Source: Burkholderiales bacterium
GTDB lineage: Bacteria; Pseudomonadota; Gammaproteobacteria; Burkholderiales; SG8-41
NCBI GenBank assembly: GCA_030684405.1
Contig: JAUXYA010000012.1
Span: 49,163-113,162, forward strand
Length of the DNA: 64,000 nucleotides
Direction: 5' to 3'
Within the stretch, counting starts at the first letter, position 1, and each line of letters opens with the position of its first letter. Shown here one piece after another: positions 45,376-53,210 of the stretch. Below the pieces are notes generated by a model. It searched no databases. It saw nothing but the letters and a program-made list of their open reading frames with translations, and had not been told where the DNA came from. The translations under genes and the position numbers were made by a program.

Positions 45376-45804
45376 TCAGTTGATCGACAGCCGCTTCGCA
45401 GTCACCGCCTGTTTCTTCGGCAGCGTCAGCTCAAGCACGCCATCGGCGTATTTGGCGGAAGCCTTTTCGTCGTCGACCGGTTGGCCCAGAGTGAAGGCGC
45501 GATAGACCTTGCCGTAGTGGCGCTCGGCGCGCAGCACACGCTCGCCGTCCTTCACTACGCGCTCGTTGCGGGTCTCCGCGCTGATCGCAACCTGTTCGGC
45601 GTCGATGGTGACGTGGATGTCTTCCTTCTTCACGCCGGGGATCTCGGCATGTATGACGTAGTCCTTCTCGCTTTCACGGACATCCACACGAATCGCCTGC
45701 GCCGACTGCGGCGCGCCTTCGAAAGCCATCGGGCGCACGAAAAAGCCGCGCAGCAATTCGTCAACTGAGTCGTCAAACGGGGTAAAGCGGGTAACATTGA
45801 CCAT
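45376..45804 (-). CDS. Small heat-shock protein, Hsp20 family
   Basis: An ATP-independent holdase of 142 residues. Three consecutive ATGs precede the Val; I use the third (45804), which is 6 bases after AAGGAG. It has an alpha-crystallin domain (about residues 40-130: VDVRESEKDYVIHAEIPGVK, GVLELTLPK) and a short C-terminal tail ending RLSIN. A heat-shock sigma32 promoter lies upstream and a terminator downstream, so it is a single-gene heat-shock unit. Confidence 0.95.
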   Translation of the reverse strand: MVNVTRFTPFDDSVDELLRGFFVRPMAFEGAPQSAQAIRVDVRESEKDYVIHAEIPGVKKEDIHVTIDAEQVAISAETRNERVVKDGERVLRAERHYGKVYRAFTLGQPVDDEKASAKYADGVLELTLPKKQAVTAKRLSIN

Positions 45805-45849
45805 CATCATCTCCTTGAATTTGTTGCGGCACTTGCGCCGATGTTTCAA

Positions 45850-45877
45850 ATATGGGCGCCCCGTAACGCTTTTCAAG
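45850..45877 (-). promoter_or_regulatory. sigma32 (RpoH) heat-shock promoter of hsp20
   Basis: Minus-strand CTTGAAA, then 14 bases, then CCCATAT: both boxes match the sigma32 consensus with accepted spacing. Transcription would start about 35 bases upstream of the hsp20 ribosome site. Confidence 0.85.
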
Positions 45878-45907
45878 AGTACCCGGCCACCCTCGCGGCA
45901 AATAACG

Positions 45908-45922
45908 TAAGTAATTGTTTTT
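45908..45922 (-). repeat. AT-rich 15-mer, copy g
   Basis: Minus-strand AAAAACAATTACTTA, about 30 bases upstream of the hsp20 sigma32 promoter and overlapping the putative start of the ECF sigma gene on the other strand. Confidence 0.55.
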
Positions 45923-46517
45923 TAACATTATTTTGCATAATATCCCGAGCAAGGCATCACCGCAGGCCCAGGCAATCGAAGCCGAGGGTGCCTACCTGCT
46001 GCGTTATGCGCAGCTGCAGTTGCGCAATCCGGCGCAGGCCGAGGATGCCGTGCAGGAGACGCTGCTTGCCGCGATTGAGGGCATCGCCCGCTTTTCCGGA
46101 AAATCCTCGCTGCGCACCTGGCTCACCGGCATCCTCAAACACAAGATCATCGACCAGCTGCGCCGCTCGGCCCGCGAACAAGCCTTCGACGTGGACGACG
46201 ATCGCGCTGAAGCGGAAGCCATCGACGCGCTGTTTGCCGGCGACGGCCACTGGCGCGGCATGCCTTCGGACTGGGGCAATCCGGATGCGGCGCTGGAGAA
46301 CAGCCGCTTTCGCGCTGCGTTCGAGCTGTGCCTGCAGCGCCTGCCCGAACGCAGCGCGCGGGTATTCACGATGCGCGAGGTCATGGACATGTCCACCGGG
46401 GAAATCTGTCAGGAACTGCAGATCACCCCGACCAATTGCTGGGTCATGCTGCACCGGGCGCGCCTGACACTGCGCGAATGCCTGGAACTCAACTGGTTTG
46501 ACGGATCCCGCCGATGA
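45915..46517 (+). CDS. ECF-type sigma-70 factor
   Basis: About 200 residues. Region 2 is AQAEDAVQETLLAAIEGIARF, and SSLRTWLTGILKHKIIDQLRR leads to region 4 (CLQRLPERSARVFTMREVMDMSTGEICQEL, ITPTNCWVMLHRARLTLRE). It is a stress-type sigma with a short inserted segment holding GDGHWRGMPSDWGNP. No ATG is available before the conserved region; TTG at 45915 or 45933 are the only usual starts and neither has a ribosome site. The downstream gene looks like its anti-sigma factor. Confidence 0.85.
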   Translation: MFFNIILHNIPSKASPQAQAIEAEGAYLLRYAQLQLRNPAQAEDAVQETLLAAIEGIARFSGKSSLRTWLTGILKHKIIDQLRRSAREQAFDVDDDRAEAEAIDALFAGDGHWRGMPSDWGNPDAALENSRFRAAFELCLQRLPERSARVFTMREVMDMSTGEICQELQITPTNCWVMLHRARLTLRECLELNWFDGSRR

Positions 46518-46693
46518 TGAGCACTTGCAAGCATGCTTCAGAGTTGATGTCGCAAGGACAGGACCGTACTCTCGGGCCGGTCGAGCGGCTGCAGCTGCGA
46601 CTCCATCTGCTGATCTGCAAGCGCTGCCGGCGGGTCGAGCAGCAGTTCGGGCTTCTGCGCGCAGCGATCCGCCGTTGCCGCGACGACAGCTGA
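46514..46693 (+). CDS. Putative zinc-finger anti-sigma factor, 59 aa
   Basis: A small gene overlapping the sigma-factor stop as ATGA. The 59 residues start MMSTCKHASELMSQGQDR and contain a helical segment and ICKRCRRVEQQ. The HxxxCxxC zinc arrangement (LHLLICKRC) is the hallmark of ZAS-type anti-sigma proteins. No membrane helix, so it would act in the cytoplasm. Tight overlap with the ECF gene supports a sigma/anti-sigma pair. Confidence 0.75.
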   Translation: MMSTCKHASELMSQGQDRTLGPVERLQLRLHLLICKRCRRVEQQFGLLRAAIRRCRDDS

Positions 46694-46701
46694 AGGCCCG
46701 C

Positions 46702-46736
46702 GGAACTTCCGCAGTCACGGCGGAGTCTGTTTTTTG
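46702..46736 (+). terminator. Possible terminator, or ECF promoter, after the anti-sigma gene
   Basis: ACTTCCGC pairs with GCGGAGT (one bulge), followed by CTG and six T, a moderate rho-independent terminator. The same bases contain GGAACTT-17-TCTG, which resembles an RpoE-type ECF promoter facing dacA. Sequence alone does not decide. Confidence 0.45.
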
Positions 46737-46770
46737 GGCCCCCATGGAGGCGCCCTTCCTCTCACGACTT

Positions 46771-46776
46771 TATAAT
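46771..46776 (+). promoter_or_regulatory. -10 box of dacA
   Basis: TATAAT 17 bases before the dacA ATG. The -35 region is poorly matched. Confidence 0.4.
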
Positions 46777-46792
46777 CAGGCTTTTTCCGACA

Positions 46793-47917
46793 ATGACACG
46801 CATATTCCTCGCCGCCCTTCTGGGCATCTTTGCGCTGCAATCCTGGGCGCAGGTCCAGCCGCCCGCCCCCGCCGTCGAAGCCCGCGCCTGGCTGCTCTTT
46901 GACGTCAACAGCGGTCAGGTGCTTGCCAGCCGCAATGCCAGCGACCGCTTCGAACCGGCCTCACTGACCAAGGTGATGACCGCCTACCTCGTATTCGGCG
47001 CACTGAAACAGAAGTCGCTGAAGCCCGAGCAGGTGGTGCCGGTATCAACCCGCGCCTGGAAAGCCGCGGGCTCGCGCATGTTCATCGAGCCGAACAAGCC
47101 GGTGACCGTCGATGAGCTGGTGCGCGGAATGATCATTCAGTCCGGCAACGACGCCAGCATCGCGCTTGCCGAAGCGGTGGCCGGCAGCGAAGAGGTGTTC
47201 GCGCAGATGATGAACCGCGAGGCCAAGCGGCTCGGGCTCACCAACACCAATTTCACCAATGCCACGGGCCTGACCACCCCCCAGCTCCATTCATCCGCCG
47301 AGGACCTTGCCAAGCTGGTCGTCGCGCTGATCCGCGACTACCCGGAGCACTACCCGCTGTACTCGCAGAAGGAATACCGCTTCAACAACATCACCCAGGC
47401 CAACCGCAATCGGCTGCTATGGCTGGATCCGACAGTCGATGGCGTGAAGACCGGTTACACCGAGAATGCCGGTTACTGCCTGGTCACTTCGGCACGGCGC
47501 GGTGAACGCCGGCTGGTGTCGGTGGTGCTTGGTGCCGCCTCGGAGTCGGCGCGGGTCACCGAAAGCCAGAAACTGTTGAACTGGGGCTTCCAGTTCTATG
47601 ACAGCGTCAAGCTTTACGCCGCGAATCAGCCGGTCACCAACCTGCGCGTATGGAAAGGCTCCTCGAGCATGCTGAAGGCCGGTTTCACCAGCGACCTCTT
47701 TGTGGCCGTCCCCAAGGGCCAGGGCGACAAGGTGAAAGCCGTCGTCGAAAGCCTGCAACCGCTGCTCGCCCCGGTAAGCCCGGGCCAGCGCGTGGCAACG
47801 CTGAAAATCGAGATCGACGGCAAGCCCCACGCCGAACTGCCGGTCGTGGCCCTCGAGAACGTCCCGGCCGCCGGCTTTTTCGGTCGCGCCTGGGACAGCC
47901 TGCGGCTGCTGTTCTGA
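46793..47917 (+). CDS. dacA: D-alanyl-D-alanine carboxypeptidase (PBP5/6 type)
   Basis: Removes the terminal D-Ala of peptidoglycan pentapeptides. 374 residues with a signal peptide (cleavage after SWA), SLTK at residues 57-60, SGN at 117-119, KTG at 219-221, and a C-terminal domain with an amphipathic end (FFGRAWDSLRLLF) that would anchor it to the inner membrane. It is followed by dat, which makes D-glutamate or D-alanine, and by ybeD, a common order. Confidence 0.96.
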   Translation: MTRIFLAALLGIFALQSWAQVQPPAPAVEARAWLLFDVNSGQVLASRNASDRFEPASLTKVMTAYLVFGALKQKSLKPEQVVPVSTRAWKAAGSRMFIEPNKPVTVDELVRGMIIQSGNDASIALAEAVAGSEEVFAQMMNREAKRLGLTNTNFTNATGLTTPQLHSSAEDLAKLVVALIRDYPEHYPLYSQKEYRFNNITQANRNRLLWLDPTVDGVKTGYTENAGYCLVTSARRGERRLVSVVLGAASESARVTESQKLLNWGFQFYDSVKLYAANQPVTNLRVWKGSSSMLKAGFTSDLFVAVPKGQGDKVKAVVESLQPLLAPVSPGQRVATLKIEIDGKPHAELPVVALENVPAAGFFGRAWDSLRLLF

Positions 47918-47969
47918 CAAGCCCGCCGGACTAAACTACAGCCTTTCCCCTGATAACCACGGCCCGACC

Positions 47970-48830
47970 ATGAGCGAAATCGTCTACCTGAACGGAAAAT
48001 TCCTGCCGATCGAAGAGGCCCATGTGCCGGTGCTCGACCGCGGCTTCATCTTCGGCGACGGGGTGTACGAGGTCATCCCCGTCTACTCGAAGCATCCCTT
48101 CCGCCTGGCCGAGCACCTGCGGCGGCTGCAGTACAGCCTCGACAAGGTGCGCATCAGCGACCCGTTCAGCGAGACTGAATGGACGCAGCTGGTCGCCGAT
48201 ATCGTCGGGCGCAACGCGGGCGAGGACCAGTCGGTCTACCTGCAGGTCACCCGCGGCGTCGCGAAGCGTGACCACGCATTCCCGAAAGGCGTCAAGCCGA
48301 CGGTGTTCATGATGAGCAATCCGCTGGTCACGCCCGCCCCGGCCCTGGTCGAGTCCGGTGTCGCTTGCATCAGCGCGCAGGATTACCGCTGGCTCAACTG
48401 CGACATCAAGTCGGTGTCCCTGCTCGGCAACTGCCTGTTGCGCCAGTTATCGGCCGATGTCGGCGCCACCGAAACCATCCTGTTCCGCGATGGTCAGCTG
48501 ACCGAAGCCTCGGCCAGCAATGTGTTCGTCGTCCGCGACGGCGTGCTGCTGACGCCGCCCAAAGACCACCTGGTGCTGCCCGGCATCACTTACGACGTGG
48601 TGCTGGAAATTGCGCGGGCCCGCGAATTCCAGGTTGAAGTGCGTGCCGTCAGCGAGGCCGAGGTGCGCAATGCCGACGAAATCTGGGTCACCTCATCGAC
48701 CAAGGAAGTGCTGGCAGTGACGATGCTCGACGGCAAGCCGGTCGGCGACGGCAAGCCCGGACCGCTGTTCCGGCGCATGCATGCGCTGTACCAGCAGTTC
48801 AAGCAGGACCACATGAGAAAAGCGGCTTGA
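47970..48830 (+). CDS. dat: D-amino-acid transaminase
   Basis: A fold-type IV PLP aminotransferase, 286 residues. The PLP lysine is Lys147 (DIKSVSLLGN), with LDRGFIFGDGVYEVIPV at the N-terminus and LTEASASNVFVV near residues 175-190. It interconverts D-amino acids and 2-oxo acids; D-alanine and D-glutamate supply is expected. It could also be annotated as a branched-chain-like aminotransferase, but the DGVYEV start fits Dat. It overlaps ybeD by 4 bases. Confidence 0.9.
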   Translation: MSEIVYLNGKFLPIEEAHVPVLDRGFIFGDGVYEVIPVYSKHPFRLAEHLRRLQYSLDKVRISDPFSETEWTQLVADIVGRNAGEDQSVYLQVTRGVAKRDHAFPKGVKPTVFMMSNPLVTPAPALVESGVACISAQDYRWLNCDIKSVSLLGNCLLRQLSADVGATETILFRDGQLTEASASNVFVVRDGVLLTPPKDHLVLPGITYDVVLEIARAREFQVEVRAVSEAEVRNADEIWVTSSTKEVLAVTMLDGKPVGDGKPGPLFRRMHALYQQFKQDHMRKAA

Positions 48831-49108
48831 GCATTCCGCCCGCCACTCCCGAAGCGTCGCTGATCGAGTATCCCAGCGACTTCCCGCTGAAAATCCTGGG
48901 TCACACCCAACCCGGCTTTGCACAGGCGGTGCTCACCGTGGTCAAGCGGCATGCCCCCGACTTCGAGGACGCCTCGCTGAGCATGAAGACCAGCAAGAAG
49001 GGCAAATACCTCAGCGTGACCTGTGTTATCCGCGCCACATCGCGCGAGCAGCTCGACGCGCTCTACCAGGAACTGTGCGATCACCCGATGGTGGTCATGG
49101 TGCTTTAG
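48827..49108 (+). CDS. ybeD: DUF493 (YbeD-like) protein
   Basis: 93 residues from a TTG at 48827 overlapping the dat stop (TTGA). YPSDFPLKILG and DFEDASLSMKTSKKGKYLSV match DUF493/YbeD, a small ferredoxin-like fold protein usually found between dacA and lipB. Its C-terminus overlaps the convergent DUF2238 gene by 14 bases. Proposed regulatory role in lipoate metabolism; unproven. Confidence 0.9.
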   Translation: MSIPPATPEASLIEYPSDFPLKILGHTQPGFAQAVLTVVKRHAPDFEDASLSMKTSKKGKYLSVTCVIRATSREQLDALYQELCDHPMVVMVL

Positions 49109-49721
49109 CGCTGCCGAAATTCGCTAGCTGCCGGTCATGCCAGCGACCGAGCAGCAGCTGTGCCGCGAATGCACCGCAGAGCGCGAGAAACATGTCCCAC
49201 TGCGTGTCCCAGACATCACCCTGGGTGGCGAGGAATTCGTCGGCTTCCGCCCCGATCAGCAGCGCCGCCCACCACTCGATCAGTTCATAGAAGGCGCTGA
49301 TCGCGAGCGCGATGCACAGCACCAGGAAAAACAGGATTTTCCTGCCGCTGATACCGAACACCCGCAACAGCAGCTCGCGCGCCAGCAGCGCCGGTATGAA
49401 ACCCTGCGCGATGTGCCCTATGCGGTCATAGGGATTGCGCGAGAGCCCGAGCAGGTCCTGCAGCCAGAAGCCCAGCGGCGTGCGCGCATAGGTGTAGGCA
49501 CCACCATAAATCAGGATCAGCCCGTGCACGGCAATCAGTGCATAGACCAGCGGCGTCAGCGGCAGCCGTTCCCGGGTCAGCAGCAGCAGCGGTGCGGCAA
49601 TCAGCACCGGCAGCACTTCCATGAACCAGGTCAGCCGGTCATAGGGCGCAATCCCCGACGCAATCAGCGCCGCCGTCCACAGCACGCAGGTCGCGGGCAG
49701 GATGCGGTCGCTTGCGGACAT
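49095..49721 (-). CDS. DUF2238 (YjdF-like) membrane protein
   Basis: 208 residues with six or so membrane helices. PYDRIGHIAQGFIPALLARELLLR and FYELIEWWAALLIG with ATQGDVWDTQWDMFLALCGA are the DUF2238 signature. Integral inner-membrane protein of unknown function. Encoded on the opposite strand to dat-ybeD, with an overlapping 3' end. Confidence 0.88.
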   Translation of the reverse strand: MSASDRILPATCVLWTAALIASGIAPYDRLTWFMEVLPVLIAAPLLLLTRERLPLTPLVYALIAVHGLILIYGGAYTYARTPLGFWLQDLLGLSRNPYDRIGHIAQGFIPALLARELLLRVFGISGRKILFFLVLCIALAISAFYELIEWWAALLIGAEADEFLATQGDVWDTQWDMFLALCGAFAAQLLLGRWHDRQLANFGSAKAP

Positions 49722-49730
49722 GTTTTCGTA

Positions 49731-50225
49731 CTATTTCGGCAGCTTGCGCTTGCGCAACTCGCGCAGCTCTTCCGCGTAATCCTTGCGGAAATCCGAGCCC
49801 GAGCCTGTCAGGTAATTGCGAAAGTCGACGCAGACCTGATCCATGCCGTCGCGCGGCTGGGCGAGTATTTCATCGCGCTTTCCGGTGCGGTATTCGAGGA
49901 TCGAACCCTCGTACTTGCCGACATTGCGCATGTACTCGCGTTCATCCTTCGAAGCGCCGCGGATCATCAGGGTCAGCCGCGCCTCCAGCTCATTGAGCAG
50001 TGCCTTGTGCCGGGTGTGCCAGACGGCATAGGCTTTGGCATTGGCTCCTGACTGCGCCGGAAAGGCCTGGTCACAGGCGTCTCGCAACGCGAGCAGGCGC
50101 TGGTGTGCAAAATAGATCTGGCTGAGCGCGCTGCCGTAGTTGCCGGAGCCTTCCGCCGCCATGGCCATCCCGCTGCTGCCCAACAGCACGCATATGAGCC
50201 CTGCTGCCAGAGTGTGAATCCGCAC
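49731..50225 (-). CDS. Hypothetical exported protein, 164 aa
   Basis: A signal peptide (MRIHTLAAGLICVLLGSSGM, cleavage near AMA-AEG) is followed by an entirely helical, charged body with two cysteines (RDACDQAF and QVCVDFRN) that could form a disulfide. A periplasmic helical protein; no family recognised. It lies 9 bases upstream of DUF2238 on the same strand and is divergent from lipB. Confidence 0.65.
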   Translation of the reverse strand: MRIHTLAAGLICVLLGSSGMAMAAEGSGNYGSALSQIYFAHQRLLALRDACDQAFPAQSGANAKAYAVWHTRHKALLNELEARLTLMIRGASKDEREYMRNVGKYEGSILEYRTGKRDEILAQPRDGMDQVCVDFRNYLTGSGSDFRKDYAEELRELRKRKLPK

Positions 50226-50244
50226 TGCGTTCTCCCGATCATCC

Positions 50245-50250
50245 TATAAT
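50245..50250 (+). promoter_or_regulatory. -10 box of lipB
   Basis: TATAAT followed by GCGGCG, about 34 bases upstream of the likely GTG start of lipB. Confidence 0.4.
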
Positions 50251-50283
50251 GCGGCGTCATTATCCCATCAATGCACGGGCCCC

Positions 50284-50952
50284 GTGCCCGTCCACAGGGT
50301 TCTTCCGGTGTCCCTTCCTGCCGCCGCAACGCAGCCATCCGTCGCAGAGCCGCTCGTCGTCCGCCGGCTCGGGTTGGTGCCGTACTGGCCAACCTGGGCC
50401 GCGATGCGCGAATTCACCGCGACGCGCACGGCACAGACGGCGGACGAGCTGTGGCTGCTGGAACACCCGCCGGTCTATACCGCGGGCATCGCCGGCAAGC
50501 CCGAACACTGGCCGCGCATCGACAACGGCATACCGGTGGTACGCGTTGACCGCGGCGGGCAGATCACCTACCACGGACCCGGCCAGCTGGTGGCCTACCT
50601 GCTGCTCGACATGCGCCGTCGCGGCATCAGTGTGCGGCCGCTGGTTCGGCAGATGGAGCAGGCGGTGATAAACCTGCTCGCCGATTACGGCATCTCCGCG
50701 CAAGGCCGCGCGGATGCGCCCGGCGTCTATGTCGGCTCCGCGAAGATCGCTGCGCTCGGGCTGCGCGTCAGAAATGGCTGCTGTTACCATGGTCTCGCGC
50801 TGAATGTCGATGTTGCACTGGAACCCTTCAGCGCGATCAATCCCTGCGGTTACCCGGGACTGGAAGTGACCCGCACCCGCGACCTCGGCATCACGGACAG
50901 CCGCGCGCAGCTCGGCGCAAGGCTGATCCGCCACATCAGGAACCTGCTGTAA
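50284..50952 (+). CDS. lipB: Octanoyltransferase
   Basis: Moves octanoate from octanoyl-ACP to lipoyl domains, forming a thioester intermediate. 222 residues from a GTG at 50284. [11 protein letters not shown] is at residues 90-100, the catalytic Lys154 in GSAKIAALG and the acyl-binding Cys188 in NPCGYPG. The first 23 residues are variable, so a GTG a few codons later may be the true start. Its stop overlaps the lipA ATG. Confidence 0.94.
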   Translation: MPVHRVLPVSLPAAATQPSVAEPLVVRRLGLVPYWPTWAAMREFTATRTAQTADELWLLEHPPVYTAGIAGKPEHWPRIDNGIPVVRVDRGGQITYHGPGQLVAYLLLDMRRRGISVRPLVRQMEQAVINLLADYGISAQGRADAPGVYVGSAKIAALGLRVRNGCCYHGLALNVDVALEPFSAINPCGYPGLEVTRTRDLGITDSRAQLGARLIRHIRNLL

Positions 50953-51890
50953 TGACCACGACCGGCGAAAAACAGAAAGGCCAGGCTAAAACCGCGCGCA
51001 TCCCGATCAAGGTGGTGCCGTCAACGCCACTGAAGAAACCCGACTGGATCCGCGTGCGCCTCGGCAACAGCGCGCGTTTCCAGGAAATAAAAGACATCCT
51101 GCGCGCGCAGAAGCTGCACACGGTTTGCGAGGAAGCGACCTGCCCCAACATCGGCGAGTGTTTCGGCAAGGGCACGGCGACCTTCATGATCCTCGGCGAC
51201 CTGTGCACGCGGCGCTGCCCCTTCTGCGACGTCGCCCACGGCCGTCCGAAACCGCCGGATGCCGACGAACCGCGCCACCTCGCCGAAACCATCGCCGCGC
51301 TGAAGCTGAAATACGTGGTCATTACCAGCGTCGACCGCGACGACCTGAGGGACGGCGGCGCGCAGCACTTCAAGGACTGCATCCGCGCGGTGCGTGAACT
51401 GTCGCCGCAGACACGCATCGAGATCCTGGTGCCGGACTTCCGCGGCCGCCTCGACGTCGCGCTCGACATCCTCTCGGCAGGACCACCCGATGTGATGAAC
51501 CACAATCTCGAAACGGTGCCGCGCCTGTACAAACAGGTGCGCCCCGGTTCGGACTACGCGCACTCCCTCAAGCTCCTCAAGGATTTCAAGGCGAAGTTTC
51601 CGCATGTCCCGGCCAAGTCGGGGCTGATGGTGGGTCTGGGCGAGACTGACGAGGAAATCCTTGAGGTGATGCGCGACCTGCGTGCCCACAACGTCGACAT
51701 GCTGACCATCGGCCAGTACCTGCAGCCCTCGGCCCATCACCTGCCAGTGCTGCGCTACGTCGAGCCGAAAATTTTCGAGATGTATGCGGCGGAAGCCGAA
51801 CGCATGGGCTTCAGTCATGCAGCCAGCGGGCCGCTGGTGCGTTCGTCATACCACGCCGACCAGCAGGCACATGAGGCAGGTGTGGTTTAA
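50952..51890 (+). CDS. lipA: Lipoyl synthase (radical SAM)
   Basis: Inserts two sulfurs into octanoyl groups of lipoyl domains. 312 residues with the auxiliary cluster cysteines C59, C64 and C70 ([12 protein letters not shown]) and the radical-SAM cluster C85, C89 and C92 (CTRRCPFC). Typical [19 protein letters not shown]. It ends 14 bases before an inverted repeat. Confidence 0.97.
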   Translation: MTTTGEKQKGQAKTARIPIKVVPSTPLKKPDWIRVRLGNSARFQEIKDILRAQKLHTVCEEATCPNIGECFGKGTATFMILGDLCTRRCPFCDVAHGRPKPPDADEPRHLAETIAALKLKYVVITSVDRDDLRDGGAQHFKDCIRAVRELSPQTRIEILVPDFRGRLDVALDILSAGPPDVMNHNLETVPRLYKQVRPGSDYAHSLKLLKDFKAKFPHVPAKSGLMVGLGETDEEILEVMRDLRAHNVDMLTIGQYLQPSAHHLPVLRYVEPKIFEMYAAEAERMGFSHAASGPLVRSSYHADQQAHEAGVV

Positions 51891-51903
51891 AGACAGTACG
51901 TTT

Positions 51904-51982
51904 AACAGGATGGACAGGATATGCAGGATTAACGGCGCAAACCGTGTTCTGGTTTTATCTTGTATATCCTGTCCATCCTGTT
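51904..51982. repeat. Dispersed inverted repeat, AACAGGATGGACAGGATAT family
   Basis: Perfect 19-bp arms (AACAGGATGGACAGGATAT at 51904-51922 and its reverse complement at 51964-51982) around a 41-base loop, between lipA and the redoxin gene. Internally it repeats ACAGGAT-like units. Similar ACAGGATG elements are common as dispersed intergenic repeats in many bacteria. It may act as a bidirectional mRNA end for the two convergent genes. Confidence 0.7.
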
Positions 51983-52000
51983 TAGCTTTGCCTTTTGCAA

Positions 52001-52504
52001 CTACGTCTCTTTCAGTTTTTCTTCCAGCAGCAGGTGCAGTTTCGCGAAATTCGGTTCGCCGAGGATGCGCGTCACCAGCTTGCCGCGCCTGTCGATCACG
52101 AAGGTCGTCGGTGTCAGCTTCACTTCGCCGAAGGCCTTCGCCAGTTCGCCCATTGGATCCAGGGCAACCTTGAACGGCAGCTTGTTCTTCTCGACATAGT
52201 TCAGCACGTAATTCGGCGGATCGTGACGCATCGCCACGGCAATGGTTTCGAAGCCCTGCGCGCGATACTTCATGTAGGTCGCGGTAATGTACGGCATTTC
52301 GCGGATGCAGCTGATGCAGTCGGTGGCCCAGAAATTGACCAGTACCACTTTGCCACGCAGGCTTTCAGTGGTGATCTTCTCGCCCTCGATGGACACGAAG
52401 GTCACCTCGGGCGCTGTCGGCTCGGCGTTCCAGATCGCAAATCCGGCAAAAGTTAGCGCTCCGGCGACGACCACGGCTAAAATGAGGTTTCCGGTTTTTT
52501 TCAT
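52001..52504 (-). CDS. TlpA-like thiol-disulfide oxidoreductase
   Basis: 167 residues, one N-terminal signal anchor (residues 7-25), then a thioredoxin-fold domain with the active site C63-I-S-C66 and KLTPTTFVIDRRG holding the cis-Pro. Periplasmic, peroxiredoxin/TlpA-like. Substrate unknown. Divergent from the DUF4197 gene, with a 28-base gap. Confidence 0.9.
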   Translation of the reverse strand: MKKTGNLILAVVVAGALTFAGFAIWNAEPTAPEVTFVSIEGEKITTESLRGKVVLVNFWATDCISCIREMPYITATYMKYRAQGFETIAVAMRHDPPNYVLNYVEKNKLPFKVALDPMGELAKAFGEVKLTPTTFVIDRRGKLVTRILGEPNFAKLHLLLEEKLKET

Positions 52505-52532
52505 GGGTGCGGTTCAATTGAAGGACGCGACT

Positions 52533-53210
52533 ATGGGACGCATTCTCGGGTTTCTGCTGTGCCTTGTCACCAGTCTGCCAGCCAGCGCAGGCGTTGCCGA
52601 CATCTCCAACGCCGATGCCGCCAGTGGTTTGAGGCAGGCATTGACCGATGGTTCCGCTGCCGCTGTCAAGATTCTCGGAGCAGAAAACGGCTATTTCGGC
52701 AATGCCAAGGTCAAAATCCCGCTGCCGCCCAGCCTGCAGCGGGTCGAAGGTGCCCTGCGCATGATGGGCATGAAGCGCCAGGCTGACGAGCTGGTGCTGT
52801 CGATGAACCGCGCCGCCGAGGCTGCAGCGCCGGAAGCAAGGCAGCTGCTGGTCGATGCCGTCAAGAAAATGTCGGTGCAGGATGCCAAGGGTATCCTCAC
52901 CGGCGGCGACACCGCGGCAACGGAATATTTCAAGCGCACTACCCAGACCCAGCTGACACAGCGCTTCCTGCCCATCGTCAAGAAGGCGACAGAGCGCGTC
53001 GGCCTCGCCCAGCAATACAACAACCTCGCCAGCCAGGGCGCCTCGCTGGGGCTGGTCAAGCAGGAAGATGCCTCGATCGAAACCTATGTCACGCGCAAGG
53101 CCCTCGACGGCCTCTATCTGATGATCGCCGAGCAGGAAAAATCCTTCCGTCAGAACCCGGTCGGCGCCACCAGCAACATCGTCAGGAAAGTGTTCGGCGC
53201 GCTGCGCTGA
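52533..53210 (+). CDS. DUF4197 exported protein
   Basis: 225 residues from the ATG at 52533 (MGRILGFLLCLVTSLPASAG), preceded by AAGGA, with a signal peptide. The all-helical body contains SGLRQALTDGSAAAVKILG, AKGILTGGDTAATEYFKR and ALDGLYLMIAEQEKSFRQNP, which match DUF4197. Periplasmic or lipid-facing protein of unknown role. Reading in from 52287 crosses the divergent redoxin gene and is rejected. Confidence 0.9.
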   Translation: MGRILGFLLCLVTSLPASAGVADISNADAASGLRQALTDGSAAAVKILGAENGYFGNAKVKIPLPPSLQRVEGALRMMGMKRQADELVLSMNRAAEAAAPEARQLLVDAVKKMSVQDAKGILTGGDTAATEYFKRTTQTQLTQRFLPIVKKATERVGLAQQYNNLASQGASLGLVKQEDASIETYVTRKALDGLYLMIAEQEKSFRQNPVGATSNIVRKVFGALR

